Assembly (NCBI GenBank): GCA_964036045.1
Contig: OZ038399.1
Location: 22,702,170-22,766,169, forward strand
Source: Eutreptiella sp. 'Long Island Sound 2002'
Taxonomy: Eukaryota; Euglenozoa; Euglenophyceae; Eutreptiales; Eutreptiaceae
Direction: 5' to 3'
Length of the DNA: 64,000 nucleotides
The position numbers and the translations under genes were made by a program. Under the pieces are notes generated by a model. It was not told the DNA's origin, searched no databases, and saw nothing but the letters and a program-made list of their open reading frames with translations. Shown in pieces: positions 1-12,288 of the stretch; the first letter of the stretch is position 1; each line of letters begins with the position of its first letter.

Positions 1-3000
1 TCAGAAGTGGCCCACTTGTGGACAATGTGGCTACGTCACCCCTGCCATCTCGGGGATCCCCACTGCTTCAGAGCGGGGGGGGGAATTCAGAAGTGGCCCA
101 CTTGTGGGCAATGTGGCTACGTTACCCCTGCGTTTCGGGGATCCCCACCGCTGCATAGTGGGGGGGAAATTCAGAAGTGGCCCACTTGTGGGCAATGTGG
201 CTACGTCACCCCTGCCGTCTCGGGGATCCCCACCGCTGCAGAGCGGGGGAGCAAAATCAGAAGTGGCCCACTTGTGGGCAATGTGGCTACGTCACCCCTG
301 CCATCTTGGGGATCCCAACCGCTGTAGAGCGGGGAGCGAAATCAGAAGTGGCCCACTTGTGGGCAAGGTTGCTACGTCACCCCTGCCGTCTCGGGGATCC
401 CCACCGCTGCACAGCGGGGGGCAAAATCAGAAGTGGCGCACTTGTGGGCAATGTGGCTACGTCACCCCTGCCGTCTCGGGGATCCCCACTGCTTCAGAGC
501 GGGGGGGATATTCAAAAGTGGCCCACTTGTGGGCAATGTGGCTACGTCACCCCTGCGTCTCGGGGATCCCCACCGCTGCAGAGCGGGGGGCAAAATCAGA
601 AGTGGCCCACTTGTGGGCAAGGTGCCTACGTCACCCGTGCGTTTCGGGGATCCCCACCGCTGCAGAGCGGGGGGGGCAAAATCAGAAGTGGCCCATTTGT
701 GGGCAATGTGGCTACGTCACCCCTGCCGTCTCGGGGATCCCCACCGCTTCAGAGCGGGGGGCAAAATCAGAAGTGGCCCACTTGTGGGCAAGGTGCCTAC
801 GTCACCCCTGCGTTTCGGGGATCCCCACCGCTGCAGAGCGGGGGGGCAAAATCAGAAGTGGCCCATTTGTGGGCAATGTGGCTACGTCACCCCTGCGGTC
901 TCGGGGATCCCCACCGCTGCAGAGCGGGGGGCAAAATCGGAAGTGGCCCACTTGTGGGCAATGTGGCTACGTCACCCCTACCGTCTCGGGGATCCCCACC
1001 GCTGCAGATCGGGGGGAAAAATCAGAAGTGGCCCACTTGTGGGCAAGGTGCCTGCGTCACCCCTATCGTCTCGGGGACCCCCACCGCTGCAGAGCGGGGG
1101 GCAAAATCAGAAGTGGCCCACTTGTGGGCAAGGTGCCTGTGTCACCCCTATCGTCTCGGGGATCCCTACTGCTGCAGAGCGGGGGGCAAAATCAGAAGTG
1201 GCCCACTTGTGGGCAAAGTGGCTACGTCAGCCCTGCCGTCTCGGGGATCCCCACTGCTTCAGAGCGAGGGGGAAATTTAGAAGTGGCCCACTTGTGGGCA
1301 ATATGGCTATGTCACCCCTGCCGTCTCGGGGACCCCCACCGCTGCAGAGCGGGGCGCCAAAATCAGAAGTGGCCCGCTTGTGGGCAAGGTGGCTACGTCG
1401 CCCCTGCCGTCACGGGGATCCCCACTGCTTCAGAGCGGGGGGGAAATTCGGAAGTGGCCCACTTGTGGGCAATGTGGCTACGTCACCCGTGCGTCTCGGG
1501 GATCCCCACCGCTGCAGAGCGAGGGGGCAAAATCAGAAGTGGCCAACTTGTGGGCAAGGTGCCTACGTCACCCCTGCCGTCTCGGTGTTCCCCACTGCTG
1601 CAGAGCAGGGGTAAAATCAGAAGGGGCCCACTTGTGGACAATGTGGCTACGTCAGCCGTGCCGTCTCGGGGATCCCCACCGCTGCACAGCGGGGGGGGAA
1701 ATTCAGAAGTGGCCCACTTGTGGGCAATGTGGCTACGTCACCCCTGCCGTCTCGGGGATCCCTACCGTTGCAGAGCGGGGGAGCAAAATAAGAAGTGGCC
1801 CACTTGTGGGCAATGTGGTTACGTCACCCCTGCCGTCTCGGGGATCCCCACTGCTGCAGAGCGGGGGGGATATTCAAAAGTGGCCCACTTGTGGGCAATG
1901 TGGCTACGTCACCCCTGCGTCTCGGGGATCCCCACCGCTGCGGAGGGGGGTCCAAAATCAGAAGTGGCACACTTGTGGGCAAAGTGGTTACGTCACCCCT
2001 GCCGTCTCGGGGATCCCCACCGCTGCAGAGCGGGGGGCAAAATCAGAAGTGGCCCACTTGTGGGCAAGGTGGCTACGTCACCCCTGCCGTCTCGGGGATC
2101 CCTACTGCTGCAGAGCGGGGGGCAAAATCAGAAGTGGCCCACTTGTGGGCAAAGTGGCTACGTCAGCCCTGCCGTCTCGGGGATCCCCACTGCTTCAGAG
2201 CGGGGGGGAAGTTCAGAAGTGGCCCACTTGTGGGCCATGTGGCTACGTTACCCCTGCGTTTCGGGGATCCCCACCGCTGCATAGCGGGGGAGCAAAATCA
2301 GAAGTGGCCCACTTGTGGGCAATGTGGCTACGTTACCCCTGCGTCTCGGGGATCCCCACCGCTGCAGAGCGGGGGCGCAAAATCAGAAGTGGCCCATTTG
2401 TGGGCAATGTGGCTACGTCACCATTGCCGTCTCGGGGATCCCCACTGCTTCAAAGCGGGAGGGAAAATCAGATGTGGCCCACTTGTGGGCAATGTGGCTA
2501 CGTCACCCCTGCCGTCTCGGGGATCCCCACCGCTGCAAAGCGGGGGGGCAAAATCAGAAGTGGCCCACTTGTGGGCAAAGTGGCTACGTCACCCCTGCCG
2601 TCCCGGAGATCCCCACTGCTTCAAAGCGGGGGGGGATATTCAAAAGTGGCCCACTTGTGGGCAATGTGGCTACGTCACCCCTGCGTCTCGGGGATCCCCA
2701 CCGCTGCAGAGGGGGGGCCAAAATCAGAAGTGGCCCACTTGTGGACAATTTGGCTACGTCAGCCCTGCCGTCTCGGGGATCCCCACTGCTTCAAAGTGGG
2801 GGAGGAAATTCAGAAGTGGCCCACTTGTGGGCAATGTGGCTACGTTACCCCTGCCGTCTCGGGGATCCCCACCGCTTCAGAGCGGAGGGGCAAAATCAGA
2901 AGTGGCGCACTTGTGGGCAAAGTGGTTACGTCACCCCTGCGGTCTTGGGGATCCCCACCGCCGCAGAGCGGGGGGCAAAATCAGAAGTGGCCCACTTGTG

Positions 3001-6000
3001 GGCAAGGTTGCTACGTCAGTCCTGCCGTCTCGGGGATCTCCACTGCTTCAAAGCGGGGGGGATATTCAAAAGTGGCCCACTTGTGGGCAATGTGGCTACG
3101 TCACCCCTGCGTCTCGGGGATCCCCACCGCTGCAGAGGGGGGGCCAAAATCAGAAGTGGCACACTTGCGGGCAATGTGGCTACGTCACCCCTGCCGTCTC
3201 GGGGATCCCCACCGCTGCAGAGCGGGGGGCAAAATCAGAAGTGGCCCACTTGTGGGCAATGTGGCTACGTCACCCCTGCCGTCTCGGGGATCCCCACTGC
3301 TTCAGAGCGGGGGGGGGAATTCAGAAGTGGCCCACTTGTGGGCAATGTGGCTACGTTACCCCTGCGTTTCGGGGATCCCCACCGCTGCATAGTGGGGGGG
3401 AAATTCAGAAGTGGCCCACTTGTGGGCAATGTGGCTACGTCACCCCTGCCGTCTCGGGGATCCCCACCGCTGCAGAGCGGGGGAGCAAAATCAGAAGTGG
3501 CCCACTTGTGGGCAATGTGGCTACGTCACCCCTGCCATCTTGGGGATCCCAACCGCTGTAGAGCGGGGAGCGAAATCAGAAGTGGCCCACTTGTGGGCAA
3601 GGTTGCTACGTCACCCCTGCCGTCTCGGGGATCCCCACCGCTGCACAGCGGGGGGCAAAATCAGACGTGGCGCACTTGTGGGCAATGTGGCTACGTCACC
3701 CTTGCCGTCTCGGGGATCCCCACTGCTTCACAGCGGGGGGGATATTCAAAAGTGGCCCACTTGTGGGCAATGTGGCTACGTCACCCCTGCGTCTCGGGGA
3801 TCCCCACCGCTGCAGAGCGGGGGGCAAAATCAGAAGTGGCCCACTTGTGGGCAAGGTGCCTACGTCACCCGTGCGTTTCGGGGATCCCCACCGCTGCAGA
3901 GCGGGGGGGGCAAAATCAGAAGTGGCCCATTTGTGGGCAATGTGGCTACGTCACCCCTGCCGTCTCGGGGATCCCCACCGCTTCAGAGCGGGGGGCAAAA
4001 TCAGAAGTGGCCCACTTGTGGGCAAGGTGCCTACGTCACCCCTGCGTTTCGGGGATCCCCACCGCTGCAGAGCGGGGGGGCAAAATCAGAAGTGGCCCAT
4101 TTGTGGGCAATGTGGCTACGTCACCCCTGCGGTCTCGGGGATCCCCACCGCTGCAGAGCGGGGGGCAAAATCAGAAGTGGCCCACTTGTGGGCAATGTGG
4201 CTACGTCACCCCTACCGTCTCGGGGATCCCCACCGCTGCAGATCGGGGGGCAAAATCAGAAGTGGCCCACTTGTGGGCAAGGTGCCTGCGTCACCCCTAT
4301 CGTCTCGGGGACCCCCACCGCTGCAGAGCGGGGGGCAAAATCAGAAGTGGCCCACTTGTGGGCAAGGTGCCTGTGTCACCCCTATCGTCTCGGGGATCCC
4401 TACTGCTGCAAAGCGGGGGGCAAAATCAGAAGTGGCCCACTTGTGGGCAAAGTGGCTACGTCAGCCCTGCCGTCTCGGGGATCCCCACTGCTTCAGAGCG
4501 AGGGGGAAATTTAGAAGTGGCCCACTTGTGGGCAATATGGCTATGTCACCCCTGCCGTCTCGGGGACCCCCACCGCTGCAGAGCGGGGCGCCAAAATCAG
4601 AAGTGGCCCACTTGTGGGCAAGGTGGCTACGTCGCCCCTGCCGTCACGGGGATCCCCACTGCTTCAGAGCGGGGGGGAAATTCGGAAGTGGCCCACTTGT
4701 GGGCAATGTGGCTACGTCACCCGTGCGTCTCGGGGATCCCCACCGCTGCAGAGCGAGGGGGCAAAATCAGAAGTGGCCCACTTGTGGGCAAGGTGCCTAC
4801 GTCACCCCTGCCGTCTCGGGGATCCCCATTGCTGCAGAGCAGGGGTTAAATCAGAAGGGGCCCACTTGTGGACAATGTGGCTACGTCAGCCGTGCCGTCT
4901 CGGGGATCCCCACCGCTGCACAGCGGGGGGGGAAATTCAGAAGTGGCCCACTTGTGGGCAATGTGGCTACGCCACCCCTGCCGTCTCGGGGATCCCTACC
5001 GTTGCAGAGCGGGGGAGCAAAATAAGAAGTGGCCCACTTGTGGGCAATGTGGTTACGTCACCCCTGCCGTCTCGGGGATCCCCACTGCTGCAGAGCGGGG
5101 GGGATATTCAAAAGTGGCCCACTTGTGGGCAATGTGGCTACGTCACCCCTGCGTCTCGGGGATCCCCACCGCTGCGGAGGGGGGTCCAAAATCAAAAGTG
5201 GCACACTTGTGGGCAAAGTGGTTACGTCACCCCTGCCGTCTCGGGGATCCCCACCGCTGCAGAGCGGGGGGCAAAATCAGAAGTGGCCCACTTGTGGGCA
5301 AGGTGGCTACGTCACCCCTGCCGTCTCGGGGATCCCTACTGCTGCAGAGCGGGGGGCAAAATCAGAAGTGGCCCACTTGTGGGCAAAGTGGCTACGTCAG
5401 CCCTGCCGTCTCGGGGATCCCCACTGCTTCAGAGCGGGGGGGAAGTTCAGAAGTGGCCCACTTGTGGGCCATGTGGCTACGTTACCCCTGCGTTTCGGGG
5501 ATCCCCACCGCTGCATAGCGGGGGAGCAAAATCAGAAGTGGCCCACTTGTGGGCAAAGTGGCTACGTCACCCCTGCCATCTCGGGGATCCCCACCGCTGC
5601 AGAGCGGGGGGCAAAATCAGAAGTGGCCCAGTTGTGGGCAAGGTTGCTACGTCACCCATGCCGTCTCGGGGATCCCCACCGCTGCACAGCGGGGGAGAAA
5701 ATCCGAAGTGGCCCACTTGTGGGCAATGTGGCTACGCCACCCCTGCCGTCTCGGGGATCCCCACCGCTGCAGATCGGGGAGGCAAAATCAGAAGTGGCCC
5801 ACTTGTGGGCAAGGTTGCTACGTCACCCCTGCCGCCTCGGGGATCCCCACTGCTGCAGAGCGCGGGGGGAAATCAGAAGTGGCCCACTTGTGGGCAAGGT
5901 CGCTATGTCCCTCCTGCCGTCTCGGGGATCCCCACCGCTGCAGAGCGGGGGGCAAAATCGGAAGTGGCCCACTTGTGGACAATGTGGCTACGTCACCCCT

Positions 6001-6545
6001 GCCGTCTCGGGCATCCCCACTGCTGCAGAGCGGGGGGCAAAATCAGAAGTGGCCCACTTGTGGGCAAAGTGGCTACGTCACCCCTGCCGTCTCGGGGATC
6101 CCCACCGCTGCAGAGCGGGGGGCAAAATCAGAAGTGGCCCACTTGTGGGCAAGGTGGCTACGTCACCCCTGCCGTCTCGGGGATCCCCACCGCTGCAGAG
6201 CGGGGGGCAAAATCGGAAGTGGCCCACTTGTGGACAATGTGGCTACGTCACCCCTGCCGTCTCGGGCATCCCCACTGCTGCAGAGCGGGGGGGGAAATCA
6301 GAAGTGGCCCAATTGTGGGCAAGGTGGCTACGTCACTCCTGCCGTCTCGGGGATCCCCAGCGCTGCAAAGCGGGGGGCAAAATCAGAAGTGGCCCACTTG
6401 TGGGCAAAATGTCTACGTCACCCCTGCCGTCTCGGGGATCCCCACCGCTGCAGAGCGGGGGGGGAAATCAAAGTTGGCCCACTTGTGGGCAATGCGGCTA
6501 CGACACTCCTGCCGTCTCGGGCATCCCCATTGCTGCAGAGCGGCA
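1..6545. repeat. ~84 bp satellite array with 3,234 bp higher-order repeat
   Basis: About 78 tandem copies of a GC-rich monomer of 83-86 bp run from the first base to about 6,545. Each copy carries the phrases agaagtggcccacttgtggg, ctacgtcacccctgccgtct and ggggatcccc in that order. Positions 1-2,300 recur almost base for base at 3,235-5,530, an offset of 3,234 bp, which marks a higher-order unit. The stretches from about 2,300 and from about 5,535 onward are not paired in the window. Long ORFs exist in all three plus frames only because the monomer is nearly free of stops and its length drifts around a multiple of three; I do not treat them as genes. The array continues past the left edge. Confidence 0.97.
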
Positions 6546-7226
6546 GTAGTGGGCGACCAGCGGCATGTCGGTAGACCTGGAGGTGGCGTGTCCAGGCCGA
6601 CAACTCCCCCGGTGGGCTCAGTGTCAGGCTCCTCCAGCCTCCCCACCGGGGCCTTGAGCACCAGGCGACACACTTCCCCAGGTAGCACGCGCGCCCCACA
6701 CACACAGGCACGGTGGCATCTCCCTCCTGCGTGTGCCACCGCGGGGTACGGGGGCGGTCATCAGTCCGGTAGGCCTTGAGACCGGACAACTGTGAACCCG
6801 CCGGACCAGTTGTGACGCGCAGGGAAGGGCGATGTCCGTGGTCCCGGAGGTCCAGATGAGGCCTTGACCCAACCCAACCCAACCCCCCCCTTGCAAACCC
6901 CCCCCCTTTGCAATCTCCCCCCCCCCCACCCGGGAGACCGTCACTTCCATGTTTTTCTAGTTAACATGTATTGTGCTGGTTTGTGTTGCCCATCTGCTTT
7001 ACGCATTGCCTTGCATTGCTTTCCCATTACTACAAATCAAGCACATGTGTGTGTTCTGTGATATTCTCTCTCCAAAGGCGTTGTATGGGTGTGTTGTGTT
7101 GCTACTTCAGACCCAAGATGTTTTCTCCCGGCCCGCGCCAGCCCCGCGCGCCATTGCCTCCTCCTCATCAGCCAGTGCAACACACCCCGTGCCTGTCATG
7201 CAAACTGAGCATGTGCAATAGTTCAA
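6546..7226. other. Unique sequence right of the satellite; no gene seen
   Basis: The satellite stops abruptly at about 6,545 in GC-rich single-copy-looking DNA. C-runs lie at 6,878-6,935, with the phrases ttgcaaaccccccc and gggagaccgtcac that recur at 8,170-8,260. No convincing coding similarity was found. Confidence 0.6.
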
Positions 7227-7394
7227 GGGGGAACGTTAGCGCGCCGGGCGCGCGCCGGGCATCTTTTGTGACCCGTGCCCTACCGGTGGACTGTTGCCGT
7301 TGATATGTTGGGCAACATTATATGGATTTGCCCCTTGGCCCCCGGGACATCAGCAGATGTTTTGATTTGGGATGGGTATTGACCTTCTCGTACC

Positions 7395-7585
7395 CGAGGT
7401 GATTTCTTTGATTTCGAAGTTGGGGGCCATGATGGTGCTTATAAGGGCCGGATTCATGTCATTGTGCCATTCATTGGAAGAAAGAATGGCACTTTGACAG
7501 CCCGCCAACAATGTTACAATGACGTGCACGGGTGGTATAGGGCACGCATTGAGCAGCTGTTTGCTCGGTTGTGGCACGCAAGATG
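7395..7585 (+). pseudogene. DDE-superfamily transposase C-terminal fragment
   Basis: The plus frame starting at 7,395 gives about 63 codons to a TGA at 7,583. The readable signature is Y-K-G-R-I-H-V-I-V-P-F, then a Gln/Asn-rich link, then Y-R-A-R-I-E-Q-L-F-A-R-L-W. This is the usual end of the DDE_Tnp_4 (Harbinger/HARBI1-like) catalytic domain, where the final acidic residue lies in the R-x-R-I/V-E segment. The upstream catalytic residues are missing, so the gene is dead. The identification rests on motif memory only. The fragment sits between the two GGGGGAA ends of the surrounding TIR element. Confidence 0.55.
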
Positions 7586-7607
7586 AGGCAGAGGATGAGG
7601 CAGAAGT

Positions 7608-7967
7608 GTGTGTGTTGTGTTGCCAGAACGCTCCACCGTTGCAGTTTGTGATGAGTGTAAGGAGCACTATTGTACTGAATGTATTGACACCCACACTTGT
7701 GGGACCCATGTTATGATGCAGCTCTACTGTTCGCGATACCTCAATAACGCCTATCGCTTCTACTGGAGATCGATGCGGTTGTGCTATCCTAACCCCCCAT
7801 TCTCCCAACTTGCTAAGGTGTTGACCAAGATCGCCCTTAAAGGAGCGAGAGTGGTACTGTGTACCCCAGTTTGCAATTTTCTTGAGCTGGGGCAGGTTGG
7901 GTCACATAATTCTAAGGGCGTTTCCAAGGGGTGTGCTTGGGGGCTCTTCGGGGGGAACATAGTCTAA
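7608..7967 (+). pseudogene. Zinc-binding motif plus NPPFS-domain fragment
   Basis: This piece is in the same frame as the transposase fragment but lies behind two in-frame TGA codons. It begins with a Cys/His cluster (CDECKEHYCTECIDTHTC) that resembles a B-box or treble-clef zinc site. From about 7,750 it changes to R-L-C-Y-P-N-P-P-F-S followed by a helix and G-A-R-V-V-L-C-T-P. The same domain, with N-P-P-F-S and G-A-R-G-I-A-I-V-P, lies upstream of the gypsy RT at 43,350-43,700, so the second half is probably a gypsy pol remnant. The mosaic is non-functional. Confidence 0.5.
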
Positions 7968-8167
7968 AAGTAGCGCGTCGGGCGCGCGCCGGGCAAACAT
8001 TCCCCCCAAAGTGTGTTATTCTCGTACCCAGAAGTTCTTCACCGTTCCTTTGGATCCTCAATAACATTAGCGTTGGATGAAACACATTGGCACCGCATCA
8101 ATGCGAAAGTCGCTTCACACGTGTTCTCTTTGCTTGCATCGGTGGAGGGTACCACAGTTTGCATTGA

Positions 8168-8290
8168 AATACCCTTGCAATCCCCCCCCCCCCCCGGGAG
8201 ACCGTCACTTGGCGACCGTCTCCCCCCCCCACCAGGGAGACCGTCGCGCGCTGACCCGCGAGTTTGCAAGGGGGGGGCAGGGTAACACGG
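8168..8290. repeat. C/G-run bounded short inverted repeat
   Basis: The sequence ttgcaa followed by a run of 13 C opens this block, and gtttgcaa followed by 8 G closes it, giving an inverted ttgcaa/C-run pair around copies of gggagaccgtc. The same phrases occur at 6,880-6,925. The left phrase recurs at 54,240. It looks like a small non-autonomous element or its remnants. Confidence 0.4.
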
Positions 8291-8690
8291 TGACCCTGTG
8301 TTTCCGCATGTTTTGAGATTTCGGTCCCAATTGTAAGAAAATGTGCTTTGTAGCTTTGTGCATGCTGCAGGAGTGTGGGTGTAGCTGTAATTGCATGTGC
8401 TCTTGCGTTGTGTTTGTGTATGCTGGCGGCGTTGACACTAATGTGGATTGGTTGCACAAGGTGTGTTTGTCCTTGCATCCCTCATTTGTTGCAATCATGG
8501 TGCTCTGTTCTCTGTTTGCTTTGGACTCCGCCTATCGCTGGCAACCAAGGAATCTATTTTTCTTTTGCTGGTGCTTACATTTGATCTGGGGTCGTGGCGG
8601 AGGGTCCCCGGCCTGTTGGGCACCGTTCTGCAGTCAAGAACAATTTTCACTGCCGGACTGCCTATCACATACCCCCCCCCCCCGGCTTCA
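8285..8690 (+). repeat. Dispersed repeat shared with 54,240-54,640
   Basis: Blocks in the same order in both places include aaccctgtgtttc/gaccctgtgtttc, the stretch around gtttgtagctttgtgca, catgtgctcttg and cctgttgggcacc. The copies are clearly diverged, with many indels. No coding capacity was recognised. A shorter piece of the family (catgt-cagatcttcaagatgagg) also appears at 45,318-45,345. Confidence 0.6.
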
Positions 8691-9016
8691 GACATGTCTC
8701 TGTAACTTATCGGATCTAGGGAGGGATGTGTAGGGTTAGACTTTTAGCAGCATCACGGGGGACAGACCTTGAGGTTTGGCCAATTGGGTGCCAGCTTTAT
8801 GCACGACCGCAAGAGATGTTCAGGTGCCTTCCCCAGTCAGTGCATGTACGCCCCAGGGCGGCGATCAAATATCAAAAACAAAACAGGAGCGACACAATGC
8901 AGAGTTAGAAAGGGAGGAGTCAATAACTGACCGATCAGAGAGGCTGCTGTACATATAGACGAGCTCACTGTACATAGCAATGTCGTTGGGAGCATCTACG
9001 GTTCGAGAACGCTATT

Positions 9017-9333
9017 GCCCTGCTGTAGACCCGCTCTCTGCTGATGAATGTATTTTGCGGCCCCTTGTATAGGCTACGCCCTTGTCCAAGCTACAGTAGG
9101 CGTAGGGACTGTAATGATTGTGTACGTAATTCAATTACGTACGAAATGTAGTGCAGCCACATCAGACATGGGTTTGTCGTCACATTTGCCAATTTCAGCA
9201 CATGTAGCCTGCGCACGTGTGTGTCGGCAGTTGTATGTGTTGCACACAAGCCACACCCTTGTCCAAGCTACAGCTGGGAATGCACTGAATGCGAGGGCAT
9301 AGGTCTGTCGGTGGGGACCTATTGCTGAACTTT
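9017..9333. repeat. 317 bp direct repeat, identical to 44,877-45,193
   Basis: From gccctgctgtagacccgctc to attgctgaacttt, this block agrees with 44,877-45,193 at every base I compared. At the second site it begins exactly where the gypsy pol ORF stops making sense. Most of the block (9,061 onward) is the 5' part of a C-run TIR element. Upstream of 9,017 the two sites have nothing in common. Confidence 0.85.
9061..9333 (+). mobile_element. Truncated copy of the C-run TIR element
   Basis: It starts with ccccttgtataggctacgcc and contains the family's sub-terminal phrase cttgtccaagctacag twice (near 9,081 and 9,259). It lacks the closing ggcgtagcttatacaagggg end that the copy at 44,921-45,279 has. 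It has no coding capacity and is a non-autonomous, MITE-like family member. Confidence 0.65.
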
Positions 9334-12244
9334 AAGCGTCACACGGGCAGCACGTGGGGGGGATACAAAGCCTGATGTGTCCTGGATTTGTCAGAGACCT
9401 CAAACCCCCTAATAGGTTCTCCCCAGAGCACATGCCCTGTACAATGTACAATTGATGCTAATCAGACCCCCAGGGCTGCAGCAATCCATGGAGCCGGGGG
9501 TGCTGAGCGGGAGGGAGTCACCGCCGTGGTGCCCTGGCTAAGCGCGCAGATGGCACTGAGCAATGCCCCAGTTTGGGACACAGCACATGCCCTGGTCATC
9601 CAACTGCCCACAAAAGCAATGCCAGCACCTGAGCCTTTGGGTCTGGGGCGTCACCGGCTGCTCCCCTGCTCCCCCCCAGGGCATCGCTTGAAAGGGGGGG
9701 GGGGGTACCCCCTCCCCCCTCCCCAACACTCCGGCCCTGACTCTACCCCAAAGGCATTCCCATCCGCCAACACCAGCCCCAACCGCATTTCCAACTGCCA
9801 GTAACCGCCCACCCCCCAACCGCTTTCACATCCCCTGTGCCCGCTCTGCAACCGCTCCGGAATTGCCCCGATCGCCCCCCCCTCCCCTTCAAGCGAAGCC
9901 CTGCCCCCCCCCCCCCCCAAACCCCTGAAATCCCCCCTCCTTTGCAGTCCCGCTCTGGGTAGGGCTCTGGGGGGGCATGGAATGAGGAACAGGGCATGCA
10001 CCACAAACCATCAACACCGCATCCATCACACAGCACACATACAAGAAGTGCACGTACGGTGTACCCGCTGTACGTCCGCATGGTCCACAGGTGCAGTACT
10101 GTACCGCTTCTTCGCGCCCAAAACCTTTTGAATTGTCGAACAGGCTTCGTGGTCATGACCGGCAGAGGTGCAGGGCAAAATGCGGATGACGGCCCGAAAC
10201 AGGGCAAATGAACCCCCCCCCCCCCCAGAGGGCGGGTTGGGGATCTGAAGGGGTGGGGGGGAGGGGAAATCCGAAACCCGGAGGCCTGCACAGCACACCA
10301 CATCCTCTCATCCAAAACGGGATGTAATCAGAAGGGCATTGAGAAGGCCCTGGCCAACTCAACTCAAACCGGAGGGACCCTCCGTGGCTGGAGCCCACAC
10401 CACACAAACCAGTTGATTCGGGAGCCCCCCCCGCCCAGGGTCTCCCTGAACTGTGCTGCTGCTGCTTGGGCCAGGAGAAGGACACATATCACGGGCCACA
10501 TGAGACAGTGCACTTTGCGCGTGGACATGAGACGACCACCCTCCACATGCTCATGCCCCCCGTTGGAGGAGCCCGTCCTGAAAGATACAATGGGCTGGTC
10601 CCGGTTTGCCATTTTCATGCATCGCGCACCCGCTTTGGGCAGGTGTTCCGTCCAAGACTGAGGTGGTGCGAGGCAGGACAGGCCCCGGGGACAGGCTGCC
10701 TTAGGGCTGCGGGCTGTTCAGCACTCGCCGGGGTGCCTCGGCGAGGGATTGCCCTCCGGGCGAGGGGAGGGACAGCGCGTCCGCACAACTGCAACAACAG
10801 AACGGGCCCTTCGCGGCCCAGGGACGGTCCTCCTCCGGACGGGGACGACGGTACAACAGCAGATCTTACACGAGGCATGACCCCCTGGCGCGCCCCTCCC
10901 CCCCCCTCGCGTCCTGTCCCTGCCCCCTGGTCACCAAGTGGCAGTGCTCAGGGATTGCCCCCCCAAACACATCCACGGCCACGCCTGAAGGGGCCACCAC
11001 CAGCTCCAGCGTCTTGGCATGGGTTCGTCTGGGCTGGCCTACCGCCCGGAGTGCCCTGCCCCTCCTCCTGACGCACCACACCCCCTCGTGCCCCCCCCCC
11101 GCCCCCCGGGAGGGGCTGCAGTGGCATGGCTGTGGACTGGGCGGGCCTTGTCTTTGTCCATCCCCAAAACGGTCATCAGGGAAGGCACCCTCGGGCACGC
11201 AATGGGCCCGCGCCGCACCAATGCGCGTCGTCGCATCCCGACCGCTTGCGGATCGGGCCGCGCTGGCGTCAACGCGGCGTTCTCAGGGCTCTAAGATGGC
11301 AGGCGCCCACTGCGGCGGGCAAGAGCTCGCAACTGGCCTCTCGGGCCCGATGGTACCGAGTGCATGTTTGGTGGTGCGTTGCAGCTCACGTTTGTTCTTT
11401 GGGTGCCTGGGCAGAGGAAATGCACTGCTTTCGTTCCTTGGCACTTTCAAAGTTACAATGAAACTTGTAGCGGCGGAATTTCTGACGCTTTGGGCGTTTC
11501 TAGGCTTTGGGGGGGAGGAGTGCAGGGAGTCCTTCCCTCCCGTCACACCCCTGACAGCACCCCCTCAGGATCCTCTCAGGATCCCCTCAGCATCCCCCAC
11601 AATCCCCAACATTCAAGGCCCCAGCAACAACTTGGGGAGGCAAACCAACACACCCTTCCCCCAGGAATCCCCCCCCCCCCGGCCCCGCACGGTCCATGGG
11701 CTCACCCCCTCCCCCTCACCGCCCCCCGGACGTCTGCCGCGGAGTCGTCTTCCGCGACTGCCAATCAAACCGTGAGGCGTCCAACAGAAATGGCACAGAC
11801 TCGTGGGTCCCACTGCACCATCACTGCTGCGTGCCGGCCCTCGGGGAGGGGCCTCGGGGACCAGCTCGGGTACAAGTGGGGGGGGGGGGATTTTGGCAAG
11901 AAGCCATGGTACTGTATTCTCGTCTGCCGCTGGCGGCGCCCACTGGCAGATCGCCATTCGCAAGTGGGGGGGGGGGGTTGGGCACAAAACCGTTCCTAAA
12001 CGTTCCGTAGGGGGAGGGGGGGGGGAATCGCGCGCCAAGTCCCCGTGGAATGACACCAGGGCCCTCGGTGGTACAGGGCCGCAGCGCAACAAGAAGGGGG
12101 TCCATTGACCGTGTCATAGGCGCCTTTCGCTGGGACCAGAGCAATGCCCAGATGCACGGCTCGGTGGGCGTGTTCCGGTGTCGCGATCCTGAGAACGTAC
12201 ACAATGTCAGAGAGTTGTATCCCGGCCATCGCGCAGTGAGACAA
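9334..12244. other. C/G-rich intergenic DNA, no gene recognised
   Basis: This stretch is rich in C-runs and G-runs (for example 9,688-9,700, 9,905-9,918, 10,207-10,226, 11,878-11,889, 11,967-11,978). Short ORFs on both strands are proline- or glycine-rich translations of those runs. I found no protein motif I could name. Unseen exons remain possible. Confidence 0.5.
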
Positions 12245-12288
12245 GTGCATTCCGCGCGCGCATCAAGGGAAGCGCGCGCGGAATGCAC
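12245..12288. repeat. Perfect 17 bp hairpin
   Basis: GTGCATTCCGCGCGCGC at 12,245-12,261 is exactly reverse-complementary to 12,272-12,288, with a 10-base loop. No T-run follows it and no gene ends here, so a terminator role is not supported. Confidence 0.85.

Larger units (their letters stand above)
7227..8007. mobile_element. Degraded TIR DNA transposon (~780 bp)
   Basis: The left end reads GGGGGAACGTTAGC. The right end, read on the opposite strand, is GGGGGAATGTTTGC, so 12 of 14 bases agree. Both ends continue into a GC-rich block containing cgggcgcgcgccgggc. The interior holds a DDE-transposase-like fragment (7,395-7,585) and a zinc-binding motif. A third copy of the end motif occurs at 52,085-52,130, which supports a dispersed family. 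Assigning the interior to these ends is my inference. No target duplication is obvious. Confidence 0.55.

Noticed and set aside
7-6779. Long ORFs across the satellite (up to 844 codons)
   Set aside because: They occur in all three plus frames, with the same three interleaved peptides, because the monomer rarely contains a stop. No unique sequence or domain is present.
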